Shown: positions 34,610 through 47,100, numbered from the stretch's first letter. The stretch: 64,000 bases of DNA from Rhynchosporium graminicola (GCA_900074885.1 FJUW01000051.1:425177-489176), one strand, 5' to 3'. Notes: generated by a model not told the origin, from the sequence alone. Made by a program: numbers and translations.

Positions 34610-35702
34610 ATATGGAGATATAGGGTGGATGGGTCTACTTGCACGGTAGCCGGGCTTGGATGACTTTGCTGGAGGGACCGGGGGAGAGGAAATGCAGGGT
34701 GTATCAGGTTTATAGCGGGACTTATACTGACTAAAGGAGACGGCACCATTGAATTATTGTTGGGTTTGAATTTGGGAGTTTCTTAAGAGGCACTTGTATT
34801 CCTTCACTTCGAAAGCACTCAACTGCTGTTTCTTAAGCATTCAAAACTTTCAAAGTCTTTGCTCAAATTTCCCTTCTATGACCTGATTCGTACCCAGTGA
34901 AGTAAACGATTGGTGCTTGTGGATCATCAAACTTCGACGTTGTCTGCATCAACAGAAAAATCAGTCAAGCGATAAGGTTTACCGAGCGAAGGAGGCTAGG
35001 TAGATAGATTAACTTCACGTCGGGCAAGTTTCTACGTTCTAGTTATACGCTGGAACAGTGTTATGACTCTGGTTGATCTATTGACTTTTTCTTTACCTTG
35101 ACTAATTGACGAAGTACTCGGTGACCTCACGACGAATCGTTGTGTATGAACGGAGACGAGTTGGTCTAGCGGTATAGTGGCTTGTTGATTAGAGAAATGA
35201 CTTTACAGTACTCTGAGGTTTCTTTCAGTTCCTAGGTGCGTATCATGGAAAGTTCACCGAAGTGTTTAGTATGTCTCCTAAATATCACGATCTGATATCA
35301 ACCCCTGCTGACTGGCTGGACCCCTGCTGTCGTGGAGATCTGGGGTAAGTACTTACATTCCTTGGGAAGCTTCGGACAAAAAATGCCTATGATATGCTTA
35401 TAAGACTTGTAACACAGCAAGCAATATACTCTTGCAGATTAAGACATTTCTCTTGGAAGCCTTATATGTGTCGTGAATTGTCTCAGTAGGACACCTCTAG
35501 CTCTCCTCAGAGATGAACAGCAGACGTCGAGCATGTGAACGAACACCTGCCTAGCTACCACCCAGCAGCTGCCGCTCGAGCTCCAACAATTTCCTGACCA
35601 GCTTCCATACCACCTCGAGCACCTACTTCCCCCTCGCCATGGAATAGACCACTCCCAAGGCCGCTAAAGTTTCCAAAACCTCATGATAACAAATCTCTCA
35701 AG
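34610..35702. other. Intergenic; contains a tRNA-like half at 35150-35185
   Basis: The 3' end of the F-box-like gene and the leader of the next. At 35150-35185 the sequence ACGAGTTGGTCTAGCGG and following bases resemble the 5' half of a tRNA(Pro), including the A-box, but no anticodon arm or T-arm follows in the right place. I do not call a tRNA gene. Confidence 0.5.
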
Positions 35703-37400
35703 ATGTCTCGCTCATCCATCTTCTCCCGCTCCTCTAGAGATAGCTCTCCTCTCCTCGGCCAACACACCAACGCCGTCTTACTCCAAAACCTCGCTCCCTC
35801 ACCACACAGTCCAACCTCCCATCAAGACCGACCAAGCTCTCCCTCGCCTCCGCCCTCCTTCTACGCTGACGCGCGCCCTTCACCCTCTCCCTCACCCTCC
35901 CGAACCAAAGCCCGCAGAATCCAGTTCGCGGCTCCACCACCGCCTATAGCGAGCAGTATCCTGCTTCCCTCGCAACAGAACTCGACTTATCATACGGCTT
36001 CCTCGAGCTTTGTAGGGAGTGGCGCGTATGACGGTACATCTGGGAACGGAGGGAGGAGTGTGAGTCCGAGGCTCAAGAGGGGTGGTGGAGGGCCTGGGGG
36101 TGTGGATCCTTTGTTGGGGTTGGAGAGGAGGGAGAGGGCTATACAGAATGATTTACAGGCGTTGCTTGATGCCCAGTCTGCGGGCTTGGTGCAGGGTTTT
36201 GGTGGGGATGTGGGTGCGGGTGTGGATGTATGCTCGGATGCTGGAAGTAGCACGCCGACTTCTAATGGGAGATCGATGTATAAAAGTGAGAGCAGGCGGA
36301 ACAGTGGTGGCATTGTGCCTGTGAGACAGCCGAAGAAAAAGGTTGTTGGGCTTAGAGGCGCGAGAAGGGGCTTGTTGAGGGATATGGCGGAGTTGGTGAG
36401 CATTAAGAAGGAGGAGGTGGGCATTTTGGAGGGGGAAGTTGAAAGGAGGAAGGTTGTTTTGGAAAGGGTAGCAGGATGGGAAGGGAGAATTGAGGGGGTG
36501 AGAGAGCAGTTAGCTGGGTACAGCGATTTGCAAAGTATGAACGCGGATACAGGACATGAAGTAGGAGGTGCTGGAGGGGAGGAGGCTCAGGAGATTGCGG
36601 AACTGAGAACCGAGGAGAGAGCGGTGGACAGCGAGATTTTGGAGATGGAAGACAGACTTGCTCAGATGAGGGCTAGGAAACAGTGGTTGGGAGAGCGGAT
36701 CAAGGAGAGTGTTAATAGGAGGGAAGCAAGACTCAGCAGTTATCGCGGAGCATTACGAGAAGTCGAATCAGAAGTCAAGGACTTCTTGAGAAGACCTCCT
36801 ATACCAGCGTCTATCGTTATGGGTGATGAAGAGGGCTTCACAGCTTTACCTGCGGGTAGGCGAACACTGGGCATGGCTAAAGAATGGTGGAATAAAGAAA
36901 TTTCCCACCTTAAGACTAGGCAGGAAGAAGTTGAGAAAGAGAGAGATGCTTTAGAAGAGGGTGCGAAGATGTGGACTGATAGTGTGAAAGTCGTGGTTGA
37001 CTTTGAGGATGATCTCAGGAAACAGATGGCTGGCAATGATGCTCAGGATCCCGAGATGCTACGCCGGCAAATCACTAAGATGGGAGGGGTTATAAATACG
37101 CTCTCGGCCACGTTGAATATTGCTGAGGAAAGAGGATGGAACTTGTTGATTTGTGCTGTGGCAGCTGAACTGGAGGCTTTCAAGGAAGGAGAGGAGATCT
37201 TGAAGGGAGCTTTGGGTGCCACGATGGATGACGAGGCAATCGGGCATGAGGAGAGAAGTCATGATGGGGACTCTACGAATGGCTTGGAAGAGTTGAATGG
37301 GGAAAGTCAGAGAGCGGCGGGTTTGGAAAGAGAGGATAGTGAAGATGATGGCCCCAATTTGGCTGAGTTGTTGGTTGATCGAGGGGATCATGGTGGATGA
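35703..37400 (+). CDS. Coiled-coil protein, Atg28-like
   Basis: One exon of 565 residues. Residues 1-150 are Ser/Pro-rich and likely disordered. 'GLERRERAIQNDLQALLDAQ' (about 139-158), then 'VPVRQPKKKVVGLRGARRG' (about 204-222), begin the conserved part; residues about 225-440 are heptad-rich coiled coil ('EEVGILEGEVERRK', 'EVEKERDALEEG'). The two conserved blocks resemble filamentous-fungal proteins annotated as autophagy-related Atg28, which works with Atg17 in peroxisome degradation in methylotrophic yeasts. I rely on memory of that family, so the name is tentative. The start ATG at 35703 is the first in this frame; an upstream ATG at 35683 opens a different frame. The tail (about 500-565) is acidic. 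Confidence 0.6.
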   Translation: MSRSSIFSRSSRDSSPLLGQHTNAVLLQNLAPSPHSPTSHQDRPSSPSPPPSFYADARPSPSPSPSRTKARRIQFAAPPPPIASSILLPSQQNSTYHTASSSFVGSGAYDGTSGNGGRSVSPRLKRGGGGPGGVDPLLGLERRERAIQNDLQALLDAQSAGLVQGFGGDVGAGVDVCSDAGSSTPTSNGRSMYKSESRRNSGGIVPVRQPKKKVVGLRGARRGLLRDMAELVSIKKEEVGILEGEVERRKVVLERVAGWEGRIEGVREQLAGYSDLQSMNADTGHEVGGAGGEEAQEIAELRTEERAVDSEILEMEDRLAQMRARKQWLGERIKESVNRREARLSSYRGALREVESEVKDFLRRPPIPASIVMGDEEGFTALPAGRRTLGMAKEWWNKEISHLKTRQEEVEKERDALEEGAKMWTDSVKVVVDFEDDLRKQMAGNDAQDPEMLRRQITKMGGVINTLSATLNIAEERGWNLLICAVAAELEAFKEGEEILKGALGATMDDEAIGHEERSHDGDSTNGLEELNGESQRAAGLEREDSEDDGPNLAELLVDRGDHGG

Positions 37401-38045
37401 GGATACTCCAGAGCGAGTGTGTTAAGATACCAGAGTGAAGGCTCAGTTTGATCATTGATTTCGCTGGAGGAAGGTTCGCTTGCTGCCAGTGATATTGAAA
37501 GGCAAAGTTGCCAGTGTTACGGCAAATATATATTCTATTAGTTTCATTACTTTGTCGGGCATTTGGCTTGTTCCTTTGGGTCATGATGTTCTGCATGGAT
37601 TCAACGTCTGTGGATGAATATCCTTGATCTCGCAGTTCGAAGAGAAATTTGGCAAGCTATGGGAGTTTGAATGTGTGCTTAGGATGCCATACTGATTACC
37701 TACCTAATGAGGTATTTACATTTTGGCTCATGAAGTGGAGTCAGACTGACAAGCACCTTTCATTCAGCAAGTAGGTTTTCACGTGATATAAACGAAATCC
37801 ATATGAATTGAATATAGCTTCGACTCCTAGCAGATACCATTTATTTGCTTCAACTTCGTACCTTCATGCCTTTGACTACTACAACTACCTACGCTATCTT
37901 CCTTCGGAGTGCTCCTGTACCTTGGCTTGGCGAGGCTTTGAAGCCACTGAAAACGATCAGCCAACCAAAACTCCAGCTACTACCGGCCACCTGCCCATAA
38001 TAGCTCCCCTTCGTTGCTACTGAAACTCGAGCCTAAGCTTCGACA
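37401..38045. other. Intergenic between the Atg28-like gene and the WDR68-like gene
   Basis: No recognised gene. A 71-codon frame at 37808-38023 lies in what is probably the leader of the next gene and may act as an upstream frame, but that is a guess. Confidence 0.5.
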
Positions 38046-40279
38046 ATGCCGCTACACTTTCCTCATCTCCACTCTCGCAGCTCTTCGCAACAAGAAAATG
38101 CCACTCCCTCCCAAAGCGCTTCCTCTGGAATTTTAGCAGCAACCCGGAATCTTGGTTCCTTTGGCGCTCCAACAGGGAATCTCAACGCCGAAGCTTCGAA
38201 CAGGACACCCGCAGGTAGCGATCGTTACTTGCCCCCTAAAGAAGCATCGATAAACTCGAACTCGAACACAGGAGTTCATTCCTCCTCCAAATCGTCCTCG
38301 TCGTCGCCTTATGGTCAGCGACAATCCAATTCAGTAACGCCCTCTGTGCCCTCTGTCGGCGGGGTCCCCAGCCAAAACCAGAACGCGCGCTACGAGACTC
38401 CACGCCGAGCCCAGACAGACGAGCTGCACATGAACTCGAATCCGAACTTTACAAACACACAGCGCGGACAATTGTCACCAGGAGACTACAACTCTGCTGG
38501 TCCCCGAATCAGTCTTGAACAAGCTACACCCGAGACATCACAATACCAGAACGCGGGGCAGCTTCCAGGCGCATTACAATCTGGCAGACCCGGTCCATTG
38601 TCTACGAACAATTCCTCTACCGCGATACCTCAAGCCATGTCTCAAGATCAGTACTCGACCCCCTCGCGGTCCGCGACTCACGGTCTCTCCCATAACTATA
38701 CTCGATCTAGTCCAGCAGCTGGATTCGAGGGTCAGAACCAGAACTACTCCGCTTTCTCCCCATCGACACCTGGCGGGAATGAGAGCCAATTTGCCTCTCC
38801 TACGAATCAAAAATACACACCTCAGAACAACCAAAGGACGGTTTCGAACACGCCTTTAGGACTCGCAGATATACGGCCTCGCGCTGACTCGACTCTTTCC
38901 GAGGGAATTCCTGGCGCAAACCCATATTCGTATGATGGTGCCAATGCTGTCCCTACCAACAGCAATTACCTGGCTCCATGGGCAATTTACGCTTTTGACT
39001 GGTGTAAATGGCCGGCGCAGAACCACGATGCTGGCAAGGTAGCTGTAGGAAGTTATCTGGAAGATGGTCACAACTTTGTAGGTCTTCCTTGCAGTGCTCT
39101 GTGGGAATACTGCTAATTTTCATGTGCTAGATTCAAATCCTTGACTCGCACATCACACCAACTCCTTCCGAATCATACACTCCTGGCGCTCCAAAATACG
39201 GATTGGATTTTGTCAAGATAGCAGAGGCAACACATTCATACCCGGTCACACGCTTATTATGGGAGCCTCCATCGTCTCAAAAGCAATCGACTGATCTTCT
39301 GGCAACATCTGGTGATCATCTGAGGTTGTGGTCTCTTCCCTCAGAGACGCCAATTTCTTCACCAGGAAATTCGATTTCTCGCCCTACGAACCATGGACGA
39401 GATATGCCCGCGAGCAAACTTACACCATTGGCACTTCTTTCAAATTCGAAAACACCAGAGCATACTGCCCCTCTGACCTCGTTGGATTGGAATACTGTCT
39501 CTCCAAGTCTGATAATCACTTCCAGTATCGATACCACATGTACGATATGGGATATACCGACTTTGACTGCTAAGACCCAGCTGATTGCTCACGACAAGGA
39601 GGTTTTTGATGTCCGATTTTGCGCTAATAGCGTGGACGTCTTTGTCAGCTGTGGTGCCGATGGAAGTGTACGGATGTTTGATCTTCGTAGTCTAGAACAC
39701 AGTACTATCATATATGAACCTACTGCCAAGGACGACAAAGGTTTGCGAAGCTTTAAACTTTCTGGGGATATTACTAACACTCGCACAGACGGAAGTCCTG
39801 GCGGAAGGATAAGTCCTACCCTAGCCCAACAAACGATGTCCTACGCTCCCCCGTTATTACGCCTTGCTGCTTCACCGCACGATACCCATTTGCTTGCCAC
39901 ATTTTCTCAGGATTCTAATATAATCCGCATCCTTGACGTCCGACAGCCCGGACAAGCACTACTCGAGCTCCGAGGTCACGGCGCAGCGATCAACTGTATA
40001 GAATGGTCGCCTTCTCGGAGAGGAACCCTCGCTTCTGGAGCCGATGACTCTATGGTCTTGATCTGGGATCTTCTAAGTCAGAGCACAGCACTGGCTCCGC
40101 CAAACCCGGCTATTAATGGAGCGCCGGCTGTGGATAATGCGAGAGGTCCGATTGCGAGCTGGCAGTGTGATTACGAAGTTGGGAATCTGAGTTGGGCGCC
40201 ACATAGTGCGCTTAACAATGATGGTGGTGACTGGTTGGGTGTTAGTGGTGGGAGGGGAATCTGGGGTGTTAAGTTGTGA
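38046..40279 (+). CDS. WD40 protein of the WDR68/DCAF7 (AN11) family, 2 exons
   Basis: Exons 38046-39077 and 39131-40279 give 726 residues. From about residue 307 the protein follows WDR68/DCAF7 closely: 'APWAIYAFDWCKW', 'LLATSGDHLRLW', 'APLTSLDWNTVSPSLI', 'SSIDTTCTIWDI', 'TQLIAHDKEVFDVRF', 'GADGSVRMFDLRSLEHSTII'. These proteins are beta-propeller adaptors, in animals for DYRK kinases and CUL4 ligases; yeast YPL247C is the uncharacterised relative. The first 300 residues are Ser/Asn/Gln/Pro-rich and absent from animal and plant members. Bases 39741-39788 may be a further 48-nt intron (TTACTAACAC branch, CAG end); it is a multiple of three, so the frame stays open either way and the protein would lose 16 residues. 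Confidence 0.9.
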
Positions 40280-41174
40280 AGGATGTTTGCACGGAAGTAT
40301 GATTGAACAAAGTTACGTGACGTGCAAGCAAGTCAAAGCTCAAGCAAGCTTCAAAAAAAAAAAAAAGGAGATGCAACGCTTGTGGATGGATTCGAGCGCC
40401 TCTTTTGCATGCATGCAAGCCAGGCGTTTTCGGGGTCGGGTTGTTCCTAAACATGGACACTTGCTAGCTGCTTGCTCGATCGGGGTTGGACGGGGACGCG
40501 ATTGAAGGATTGACAGACGAGATACAGACGGATACGTGAACAAAGCAAGCTTCTTCTCCAAGAGTCTGAAGTGCTATGTGGATGTATAGTAATCTTAGCT
40601 AAAGAAGGGTGTCTGTCTGAGTTGAATATCATAGCTCGGGCCTCGGGATCCCACGGCGAGCGATGAGATACGGTAGTCTTGAATGAAAAGGAAAATGAAA
40701 GAAGAGCTGAAAAGAAAACGAAGATGTTGTGAGGGAATGAATGCCAGACCGCTGAGGGGTAGGATATGTGATAATCGATTATGTTCGTCTATATCCCGCC
40801 CTATCAAAGAGTGTGCTATAACTGTTCCTGTAATTGTTTCGTGACTATGAATTGTTACTCAAGAAGAGGTCCTATGCTCTTTCTACGGCTATCTTTAACC
40901 TAGCTTCGTATCGGATGAACAGCGAGCTCATCTTGCTAGAGAGAGTACGTCCAGGGTATCAATGACCCTGCTAAAGGTAGGGCAATGTAGTCCAGAGAGT
41001 GTGTATCCAAGAGGGAGTAAGCATTGTATGTATGTAATGGATTGTGAATATAGGTAATTTAATTCGTTTCTGATACGATTGTCAAGTCGAAGTTACGCCA
41101 CACATGCCCTCGTATGATTCAGTCATAACCCATCAAGTCTATTAACCCATCACGAAGCCCCAATCTATAACCCA
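40280..41174. other. Convergent intergenic region
   Basis: Lies between two 3' ends, so it should hold two transcript ends. There is an A14 run at 40353-40366 just after the WDR68-like stop. No recognised gene. Confidence 0.55.
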
Positions 41175-42682
41175 TCACAAAACCTCCACAAACCTCGCAA
41201 TCGTTTCCCTCATCATTTCGATCGCCTTCCTCTCATGCCAGAAATGGCCCGCGCCGTGCACCTCCACATACTCAAACCTAAAGTTCGCACCCTCCGCCTT
41301 AGTCACCCTCATCTTCTCAGCCCAAGCCCTCAACCTCTTCCCACTGACAAACATATCGTCGTCTCCAAAGAGAGCTATTGTGGGATCAATGGTGAATTTC
41401 ATCTCGTGCTCAGAAATACTTTCTCGCTCGCGCCAGCATTTCGACGTCCAGAGTGTCGCGAGACTATTGATCAGTCCTAGAAGGGGTGAGACAAGGAGGT
41501 AAGCTATTTGTAAATTATCCACAGCGGCCGGGAGAGCTCCCACTTCTGTTGGCTCGTCGTCTATGACTGCTTTTTCGTCACTAAGTGTCGTGGCGAGTGA
41601 ATGCTGAGATCCTGGACGACTATGCGTAGACGATGAGATGGACTCATGTGTATTATGCCGTTTTGACGAACTGCGTTTATGCTTTCCTATCGACCTCACA
41701 CAGTCTACACTCTTCCGAACTAATTCTGGGGCATCGAGGGAGAATGAGCCTCGTGAGCGAAATGAATCATGACTTGCTCGACGAAGGTCCTCGCCTCCTC
41801 CCATGCGGACAGCGCTTGGTTTCCGGGATTTGGAGTAGAGGATCTCGTCTGCTTTCAGACTGCGGCCGCGACGGTGTGTTTGCGTGTAAGTTTTGAGGAG
41901 AGCGGAGATCTGGAGGTTGATTTCATGGGTTTGTTGGAGCGCGAGACTTGAGGCGCGAAGGCGGATTTCGGCGTATGCAGACCCTGCAGAGGGTATTTGG
42001 AAAGGAGATATCATGGAGTTTAGACTTGGCGGCAATAAACTTGTTATCAGGGCTCCGTATGAGTATCCTGCGAGGAGCAGTCGTGGCTTGGTATTCACGA
42101 TCGGGGGACCCTCTTTCCCAGACGATGTCGGCAACTCGATTGAAGATGTCGGGAATAGATTATTTGGGTCGCCGGAATGAGGAGGAGATGCTGCTTGCGA
42201 TGGTACCGGACTCAATTCGTGTAGTTCAGGGTTGGAACGTGTGAAGCGTGGGATATTGAATGGTATCGGTTCCGGTGAGAGGAGGTGCATGTAGAAAACC
42301 ATGAATCCAACGAAACTGATGTAGTCCTTTTGCTCTGCTTTCGCCTGCCATGATGTTCGCCCTTTCGAGTTTCCGGCTCCTCTGCCATACAGTTAGCAGG
42401 ATGAACTTCGACGGGAGTAAGTCCTGCCTACCTGAAATTGAAGGTCCCAACCACAAAATTCTGTTTCAACAAGAGATTGACAATACACCGCACGACTGGA
42501 TCATCCATACTCCCACCCAAGGGTGCATATGGATGTGCCACAATGGCAGCTTTCTTGTTCCAACCTGCAAGGTGGGAGATGGAGGTTGGTGCTAGGGAAG
42601 CTGGGTGATATACACGACAATCGAGGCTCACATCTTCCTGGATAGAAGGGATCGTAAAGGTCAGGGTAGGCGGAGGGATCAT
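41175..42682 (-). CDS. Alpha/beta hydrolase with a large low-complexity insertion, 2 exons
   Basis: Exons 42682-42432 and 42381-41175 join in phase to 485 residues. 'VVGTFNFRGAGNSKGRTSW' spans the join and is the strand-loop typical of this hydrolase group. The nucleophile elbow is 'LAGYSYGAL' (Ser near 191), the acid is in 'LFGDDDMF' (near 425) and the His in 'VHGAGHFWHE' (near 463), so the Ser-Asp-His triad is complete. Between about 235 and 370 lies a Ser/Arg-rich insertion, probably disordered. Substrate is unknown; serine esterase or peptidase chemistry is likely. Start chosen at the ATG giving a short N-terminal strand before 'VYHPASLAPTSI'. Confidence 0.8.
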
Positions 42683-44158
42683 GGCAGGCTATTCAACGCC
42701 TGCTTGACAGTTACTTTCCGCCAATACTGGATGGCCAATTCGTAGCAAGCATTGTGCTTTGCTCTGTCGAGGTTTTGGGAGCGTCAGAGGGGAACAGTAG
42801 TTGAGATTGGTGCAGGTTCGAAGGATATCGATGCTGATCTCGTCAGACAATTGTCCGAAAAACGGCTGAGTTTGTATCCGGCGTCCTTCTTGAGAGACTC
42901 GGCGAGGTTGAGGACTTCGATATCATATCGAACGTATTAATTATAGTAACTGGTCGGGCTGAAGGCATGAGCTGTTGATCGGACGGATCTAATGGTCGGC
43001 CCCGGCTGCTCATGTCATTTCCGGGCGCTCTTTTCAACGCCAACCCGAGCTCGCGAGCTTGATAGAGATCATCCGCCTGTCAATCCCGATTATAAGTATT
43101 GACGTCGGCAGCTCGCGAAACAATGGAATGTGAAAACGAATCTAGACTTACACTTATGCAAGTATTACCTTTGAAAACGTTTTGCCTCTCGGCAGTAAGT
43201 CTACTTATACAACATGCAGCTCCCAGCCTTTACCTACGTGCTCTTCATTAACGAGGTCAAGCACGTTATCAACTAGATGGGTAGATAGATAAGTACCCAG
43301 GCAATAGAGTCATCAAAAAGTTATATGACATTGAAGTATTACATTAGTTAATGTCCTGTGATACCTTTTGACGTTGAAATTCGAACACGCAATGTTAAGG
43401 AATTATAGTCATGAATTTTCGTTCCCGAGCACTCGCTGGCTATCAGATCCATCCACCCGTGGAGTTCCGCAACGAGATCAAAGATGCTTTGGATCCTTCC
43501 CTTCAACTGGACCGAGGGATTGTATCGGCACGCAGGTCGTCACTTTCCAACTTATAATCTCTGTCTTTTGGACAGGCAATTCTTGATAAGTGTGTGACTT
43601 GGCAACAAATCTCTGAAGTCTTGCCTACAATGAAGTAAGATCTGTGAGGTACGCAAGCTGTCGCATTTCGCCATGAAGCTCTGTGAAGACTCGAAGAAGT
43701 AGACTGAGAATCACTTAGTGTATATCATATAGAAGACGCCGCCATTGAGTACAGTTCTTGTGCGTCGGGTCTGCATAGCCTACCTAGTAAATATGAAAGT
43801 CTTAGCATCTATACACTTACGATAAACTCGTCTCTCTGATCATAAGATTGAGCAGAGCTTGGAGATTCCCATGATACAACGGCGAGCAATTGACAATTTC
43901 GTTGGTGGAAGCAGCTTCTATTAGTAAACACCGATTCCTTCGGTCGTAGATCATAATTGCAGAGAGTGGGAATTACTCTACCGCAGCCGAGAGTAGAGGC
44001 TGTGCTGCGTCGATTTTGGAGGATCGGATCTAGTCATACAGTGATTCGACCTTCAAAATCACATAATTATCCCAGGACCTGACTGAAGAATCTGTTCAAT
44101 GTCGCGATATCATTTCAAGGCTTGATTTAAGATAGGCTTGACTTCAAACACGGGGTTT
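42683..44158. other. Intergenic upstream of the alpha/beta hydrolase
   Basis: About 1.5 kb without a recognised gene. It includes the palindromic repeat at 43309-43372. The right part is the 3' region of the WDR6-like gene. Confidence 0.5.
43309..43372. repeat. Short palindromic repeat, copy 1
   Basis: Starts GTCATC and ends TTTTGAC; the two halves are imperfect reverse complements of each other, so it could fold into a hairpin. It shares its layout and the core TCCTGTGATA with the element at 59125-59197, suggesting a tiny dispersed (MITE-like) repeat. Confidence 0.5.
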
Positions 44159-47100
44159 TTATTTCCCGAGATTCCAAACATCCATTCCATTCCCCACAAC
44201 CAAAGCTTTCGCCACTTTCTTCTCCCCCACGCGCAATACAGACAGATCACCAACATCGGCAACAGATGTAAATACATCCCCAATCTGCTCAATCTCCAAC
44301 CCTAGTTCATGATCTGCGCCCGAGTCTGTTTCAAGATCCAGACGCACTCGCCACCTCTTGACTCTTTGATCGTTGCCAGATGTAATAATGCTGAATGTGG
44401 TCGGACTTGCTTCAGGGACGATGGAAAGGCCGGTGATCGCTGCGGAATGAGCTGATCTCAAGCTAAATATCTTGGGACTGAGGTTCGAGTCCTGGAGACA
44501 TCCGAAGGGATAGATAGAGATGGCCAAGGCGTTGTCGTCTCCGCCTGTAGCGATTATGAAATGAGAGGGTGTGAAGGTCATGTCGAGGGTTTTGATGGTG
44601 CTTTGATGGATCTTCTTGGTAGAGATCTTGACGTGCTTTCCAGAAATAGAGGTCCCCAAGACCGTGTTCTCGGAGATATTCCCTTTCCATAAAGTGATAT
44701 TACCATCGGTCCCAGCAGTAAGGAAGAAAATCCGATCATCTACCAACCGAATATGGCAGAGCTGAGTAAGACACGTTGAAGTATATCTACCTGTAGCCAG
44801 TAGCTCAAACCCTCTAATTTTCGAGTAAGCATAGCTTCGGATCGTAGAATCCGAGAACGCAAAACTGACTAGCAGCCTGTCGGCGCTCTCGCATTCCGAA
44901 GGTAGATCCATCACATCATAACTCATGATTCTTAAATCTCCATCCGCACTTCTGTCAAGAAACGATGCTTCACAAACAACGCCGATGCCAAAGTCTGGAA
45001 TGGCTCGGATATTCCAAACGAAGAACTCCTCATTTCCTCCGCTGCTGAAAAGATAATTTGACCCGTGCCATTGGAGATGCTGTATTCCAGTCGTGTGTTT
45101 CTCGATGATTGACAGGCATTCAAAATCTGGCATCAAGTTCGACGTAGCTTCTTCGTGCCGCCAAATACGGATAGCAGTATCCTCCGCACCAGTTGCGAAA
45201 GTCACACCATCGGGCGAAACAGCGGAAGCTTTGATCTCCCTACCATGACCGCCTTGCTTGAGAGTGGCATGCGATGGACTGTGTTGTTTGTGAAGGTATA
45301 GTTTGGAAGCTTTGGTGTAGATGAAATGGCCACCGATAGAAGAATTTGATGGAGAGTATGCGTAACTGCGATGCGCTCCACCACAATCAATGTTAGATAC
45401 CTCGTAGTGTTTACTTTCGTTCCAGACGACGAAGCTTCTGCTTTTAAATCCGTAGAAGAATAGCTCTTCGTTGTGGAACCATGCTGATTCGATCAGTGGC
45501 CCGAATGAGAGTTTGCAATGATGAACACGGCTTACGGAGACCGCTTTGACGTCAGATTGGCCGTGACTTGTTTTGAAGGAGAATATGGAGTAATATCCAG
45601 TGCGTTCAGTGGTAATGAAATGGCTGAGGACTATTGAAGTCGAGCCTACCACTGGTAGGGGTAGAATAGTAGCAATGGCGTCTGAGATGTTGTTCTTTGC
45701 TGGTGTCCAAAGCATGATGGGATCAGCACTTTTTGAAACATCGTAGATAGCCAACAATCCAGACCTTGAGCCCAAGATAAGAAGGCCATCGACAATACCA
45801 GCACTTGTGACCACAAACTTCTCCGGCAGACTGCAGGAAGCTAAGCTAATCAGGTGAGGAGCAGCATTGTTCGAAAGTTCGACCTCAAATAAAGTGGCGA
45901 TCGGGCTCGCCAGAGTTGTAACCAAGAGCTCATAGGAGCTTGTCCTAGAATTGTAAATCTTGAACATGTCAGCGACTTTGCTTCCAACACTTCCAACTGC
46001 TTTAAGAGGTTTCCCGGTTTGATAAGCCAGGATGGTACCCTTGGATCCAGCCAACAATACGGTATCAATTTCAGGAAACCCTTCAATCACAGCGTAGTTC
46101 TTGAGATCATAATGTTCTGTCTCCGGTAGTACAGCCTCGCTCCAAGCGACTGTCGAGTCAATGTTTCCAATCAAAACTCGGCCGAAATGTGTTGTGGCCA
46201 GAAACTGATTTTCTGATATAAAAGCGTACTTGTTAAAACCATCTTTAATAGGCTTTTTCGGCTTCTTGATTTTCGGAGATTTGCTACCTGTGACGGCTGC
46301 TTCTGAAATGACGTCTTCTGGGATTGCTAAATGTGGCTTTTGCTCTTCGGTAACAACATCTACGGCCGATGTGTAGTTCGCCAATGTTGATAGGATGTTT
46401 TCCAGATCCCACATCAGAGATTGAGGAGGTTGGTCTGTTGGACTTGCAGACACAGCTGGCTTTTCTGTGTTGACCTTTGAGGGTAACGCCGAGATTGCTT
46501 TATCTGTTCTCAGATTAAACAGGGAGATTTTTCCATCGGCCCCGCCGGTGACCACTGTCCAGTCAGAATTCGCTGTTCGGAAAACTGCGGTTGACCATAT
46601 ATGTTTTCCTGTGTGGTATGAAAATGTTTTCACATGGTTTAGATGGGCCAATCTGCTGTATCCCGTAGATTTGTTGGGCTGCCGAACTGCTGGTTTAGAG
46701 CCACTACTTGTTGTGTCAAGATGATAGTTTTCATAGTCCAATGACCAATGCTGCGCTGTGGTATCTTCGCCCATAGAAAGAACACTAATGCGAGCAAGCT
46801 CGGAGTCTTCAATAAGAAACTTGACGCTCCAGATCCTAGAGGCGTGACCCATGACTGTTGCAATGCACATATCGGTCACTTCGGAGATATTTGATAACTC
46901 GCTTTCTCCAAAGCCAGTCTCGCGAACTAGGATTTCGCTATCTGGCCCTGGGTTCGCTGATTCTGCGAGCTCCCAGACCCGAATTGTACGATCATCACTG
47001 CAACTAGCGAGTAAGCGGACAACAGTCCCATCTGGACGAAGAACGGGAGAGGAGATGTCGACGCCAAAAATCGATCCTTCATGCCCCGTAAATGTGTGAA

